This document shows positions 63,829-64,000 of a DNA stretch of 64,000 nt, piece after piece. The notes under the pieces are model-generated. The model made no database searches. It had not been told where the DNA came from and saw nothing but the letters and a program-made list of their open reading frames with translations. A program made the position numbers and the translations under genes. The DNA is taken from NCBI RefSeq assembly GCF_037120705.1, contig NZ_JAWLJU010000001.1, positions 744,001 through 808,000 of the forward strand, written 5' to 3'. This DNA is from Pseudoalteromonas sp. UG3-2. Lineage in GTDB: Bacteria; Pseudomonadota; Gammaproteobacteria; Enterobacterales; Alteromonadaceae. Position 1 is the first letter of the stretch, and each line of letters starts with the position of its first letter.

Positions 63829-64000
63829 ACAAAAACTCCTTTATAGCCAAAACACCTAGATCAGACTTTTAGGTTAGCAATTTTCCCATTTTAACCCTTT
63901 GTGATGAGGAAGAAAATCAAACTAAGCTATTAAGAATTAAAATAACAGCTTAAAAGATAATGCAAATCCATAAAAAAGAAAGCCCAACCCGCGCAATTAG
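63829..64000. other. Upstream region, no gene seen
   Basis: A/T-rich sequence upstream of the EAL/HDOD gene, presumably holding its promoter. No open frame, RNA gene or repeat was recognised before the window ends. Confidence 0.4.

Overview
The window is a stretch of chromosome from a marine gammaproteobacterium, probably an alteromonadalean and most like Pseudoalteromonas. Reasons: the fadD-rnd-minEDC-ycgL-transglycosylase neighbourhood, many c-di-GMP and chemotaxis proteins, a CioAB-type bd oxidase, an ECF sigma/ChrR photoprotection cluster, and an integrated element whose capsid protein resembles that of PM2, a phage of Pseudoalteromonas. The genus is inference; no rRNA or tRNA gene was seen. 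No gene-free stretch exceeds about 300 bases.

Layout. 1-8.7 kb: 5' part of an alkaline phosphatase gene, an alpha/beta hydrolase, fadD, rnd, minEDC, ycgL and a lytic transglycosylase. 8.7-22.2 kb: a cyanide-insensitive-type cytochrome bd operon with a GbsR-type regulator, an ENPP-type phosphodiesterase, a diguanylate cyclase, a YfcC-type carrier, a GAF-PAS-GGDEF-EAL protein, hemH and an Aer-like receptor. 22.2-23.5 kb: a tyrosine recombinase. 23.5-35.1 kb: an 11.6-kb PM2-like (corticovirus-type) tailless prophage. 35.2-40.2 kb: two broken genes, a periplasmic binding protein and an S9 peptidase. 40.4-44.6 kb: PhoD-like phosphatase, PAS-GGDEF protein, MliC-like lipoprotein, HU. 44.7-53.3 kb: a single-direction cluster headed by rpoE-like sigma and chrR, containing photolyase, NTF2-like, SDR, FAD oxidoreductase, DUF1365, Cfa-like methyltransferase and DUF2878 genes. 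53.3-63.8 kb: LON-domain protein, alkyltransferase-like protein, LysR regulator divergent from an RND efflux pair, rluF, a second orphan binding protein, DUF418 membrane protein and an EAL/HDOD protein.

The prophage is the most notable region. It carries a double-barrel capsid protein close to PM2 P2, a packaging ATPase, an HUH-type replication initiator, a receptor-binding candidate, a fibre-like coiled protein, a RGIRNNNP-type muralytic candidate and at least six one-helix membrane proteins, several under 60 codons. Nearly all genes read leftward in two blocks (replication/packaging, then capsid/membrane), separated by a dense cluster of an 8-bp repeat. A small regulator reads outward on the right across a large operator-like palindrome, and another small gene reads rightward on the left. 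The element is bounded by two direct repeats built like dif (11-bp XerC arm, 6-bp centre, 11-bp XerD arm), so it looks like a tailless phage that uses host XerCD. The repeat extends imperfectly for about 80 bp beyond each dif-like core, hinting at a remnant of a second related element on the right.

The second coherent system is the ECF sigma/ChrR cluster. The anti-sigma factor has the zinc and cupin signatures of the singlet-oxygen sensor ChrR, a plausible autoregulated promoter lies directly upstream of the sigma gene, and the downstream genes match DNA photorepair and membrane-lipid modification.
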